Of a DNA stretch of 64,000 nt, positions 63,754-64,000 are shown in pieces (the first letter of the stretch is position 1; each line of letters opens with the position of its first letter). Made by a program: the position numbers and the translations under genes. This stretch comes from Xenopus tropicalis. Taxonomy: Eukaryota; Chordata; Amphibia; Anura; Pipidae. The notes beneath the pieces were generated by a model. That model did not search any database. It saw nothing but the letters and a program-made list of their open reading frames with translations, and had not been told where the DNA came from. The DNA lies in the NCBI RefSeq assembly GCF_000004195.4, contig NC_030683.2:66762764-66826763 (forward strand). Direction: 5' to 3'.

Positions 63754-64000
63754 CAAGGTTATCAGAATGCAATAAGATGATGGCAGTTTTCCAATACAGG
63801 TAGCGATTGAAATATCACCTTAAATTTACAATGTGTAAATTAAAAAAAAAAAAAAAAATTGTATGTATGCCACTGATTAGGTCCTCAAACTAAATCATAA
63901 ATACTTATATTATTAATTGAAAGTAAGAAAAAAGAGGTGAATTTAATATCAGATCATTCTGTGCCTCCCCCTGGGTAAGTCTTACTACAATAAATAAAGG

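Overview
The window looks like frog (Xenopus, most likely X. tropicalis or a close relative) nuclear DNA. The evidence is repeat content: TTAAAGG-ended T2-type MITEs, the 'gtatggg(a/g)tcc-attatcc-ggaaac' repeat, dense 8-bp-TSD hAT MITEs with TAGTGATGAGCGAAT ends, CR1-like LINE tails, Penelope-like, DIRS and Ngaro-like debris, and A+T-rich introns. The species call rests on recognising repeat families, not on a search.

The only convincing host gene is on the minus strand and fills most of the window. I reconstruct 32 consecutive internal exons between 49924 (5' side) and 2481 (3' side). All have GT-AG borders. Reading frame is kept across all 31 junctions, giving about 1,631 codons with no stop. 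The product is almost entirely tandem cysteine-rich modules of the CPPGYYC / CPxGTY type (ephrin-receptor-like, GCC2/GCC3, TNFR-like fold class), with many N-glycosylation sequons and no visible transmembrane or catalytic segment, so it is probably a very large extracellular protein. Neither the start codon/signal peptide nor the 3' end is visible. I cannot assign a gene name. Most six-frame ORFs over these exons are partial or wrong-frame views of this one gene.

Layout: 1-2480 holds a long palindromic MITE cut by the window edge, a small hAT MITE and another MITE. 2481-24076 has 24 of the exons, closely spaced, with introns carrying MITEs and two CR1-like LINE fragments. 24077-27114 is an intron with a LINE tail. 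27115-34758 holds three exons separated by a 7.1-kb intron containing a Penelope-like element (GIY-YIG endonuclease remnant), itself split by a 1.4-kb hAT-like insertion that carries an inverted 34-bp minisatellite, followed by palindromic terminal repeats with hammerhead-like motifs. 34759-44766 is a 10-kb intron holding a CTCGAG-ended transposon, an Ngaro-like fragment, an L1-like fragment and a DIRS-like fragment. 44767-49924 holds five exons. 49925-64000 has no recognisable exon, only MITEs, two minisatellites (24-bp and 88-bp units) in a duplicated region, an oppositely oriented copy of the long palindromic MITE, and T2 elements.

No rRNA, tRNA, CRISPR or bacterial-type operon was seen. 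The most interesting items are the giant cysteine-rich gene with its alternating super-repeat spacing, and the nested Penelope/hAT/minisatellite structure with hammerhead-like sequences.
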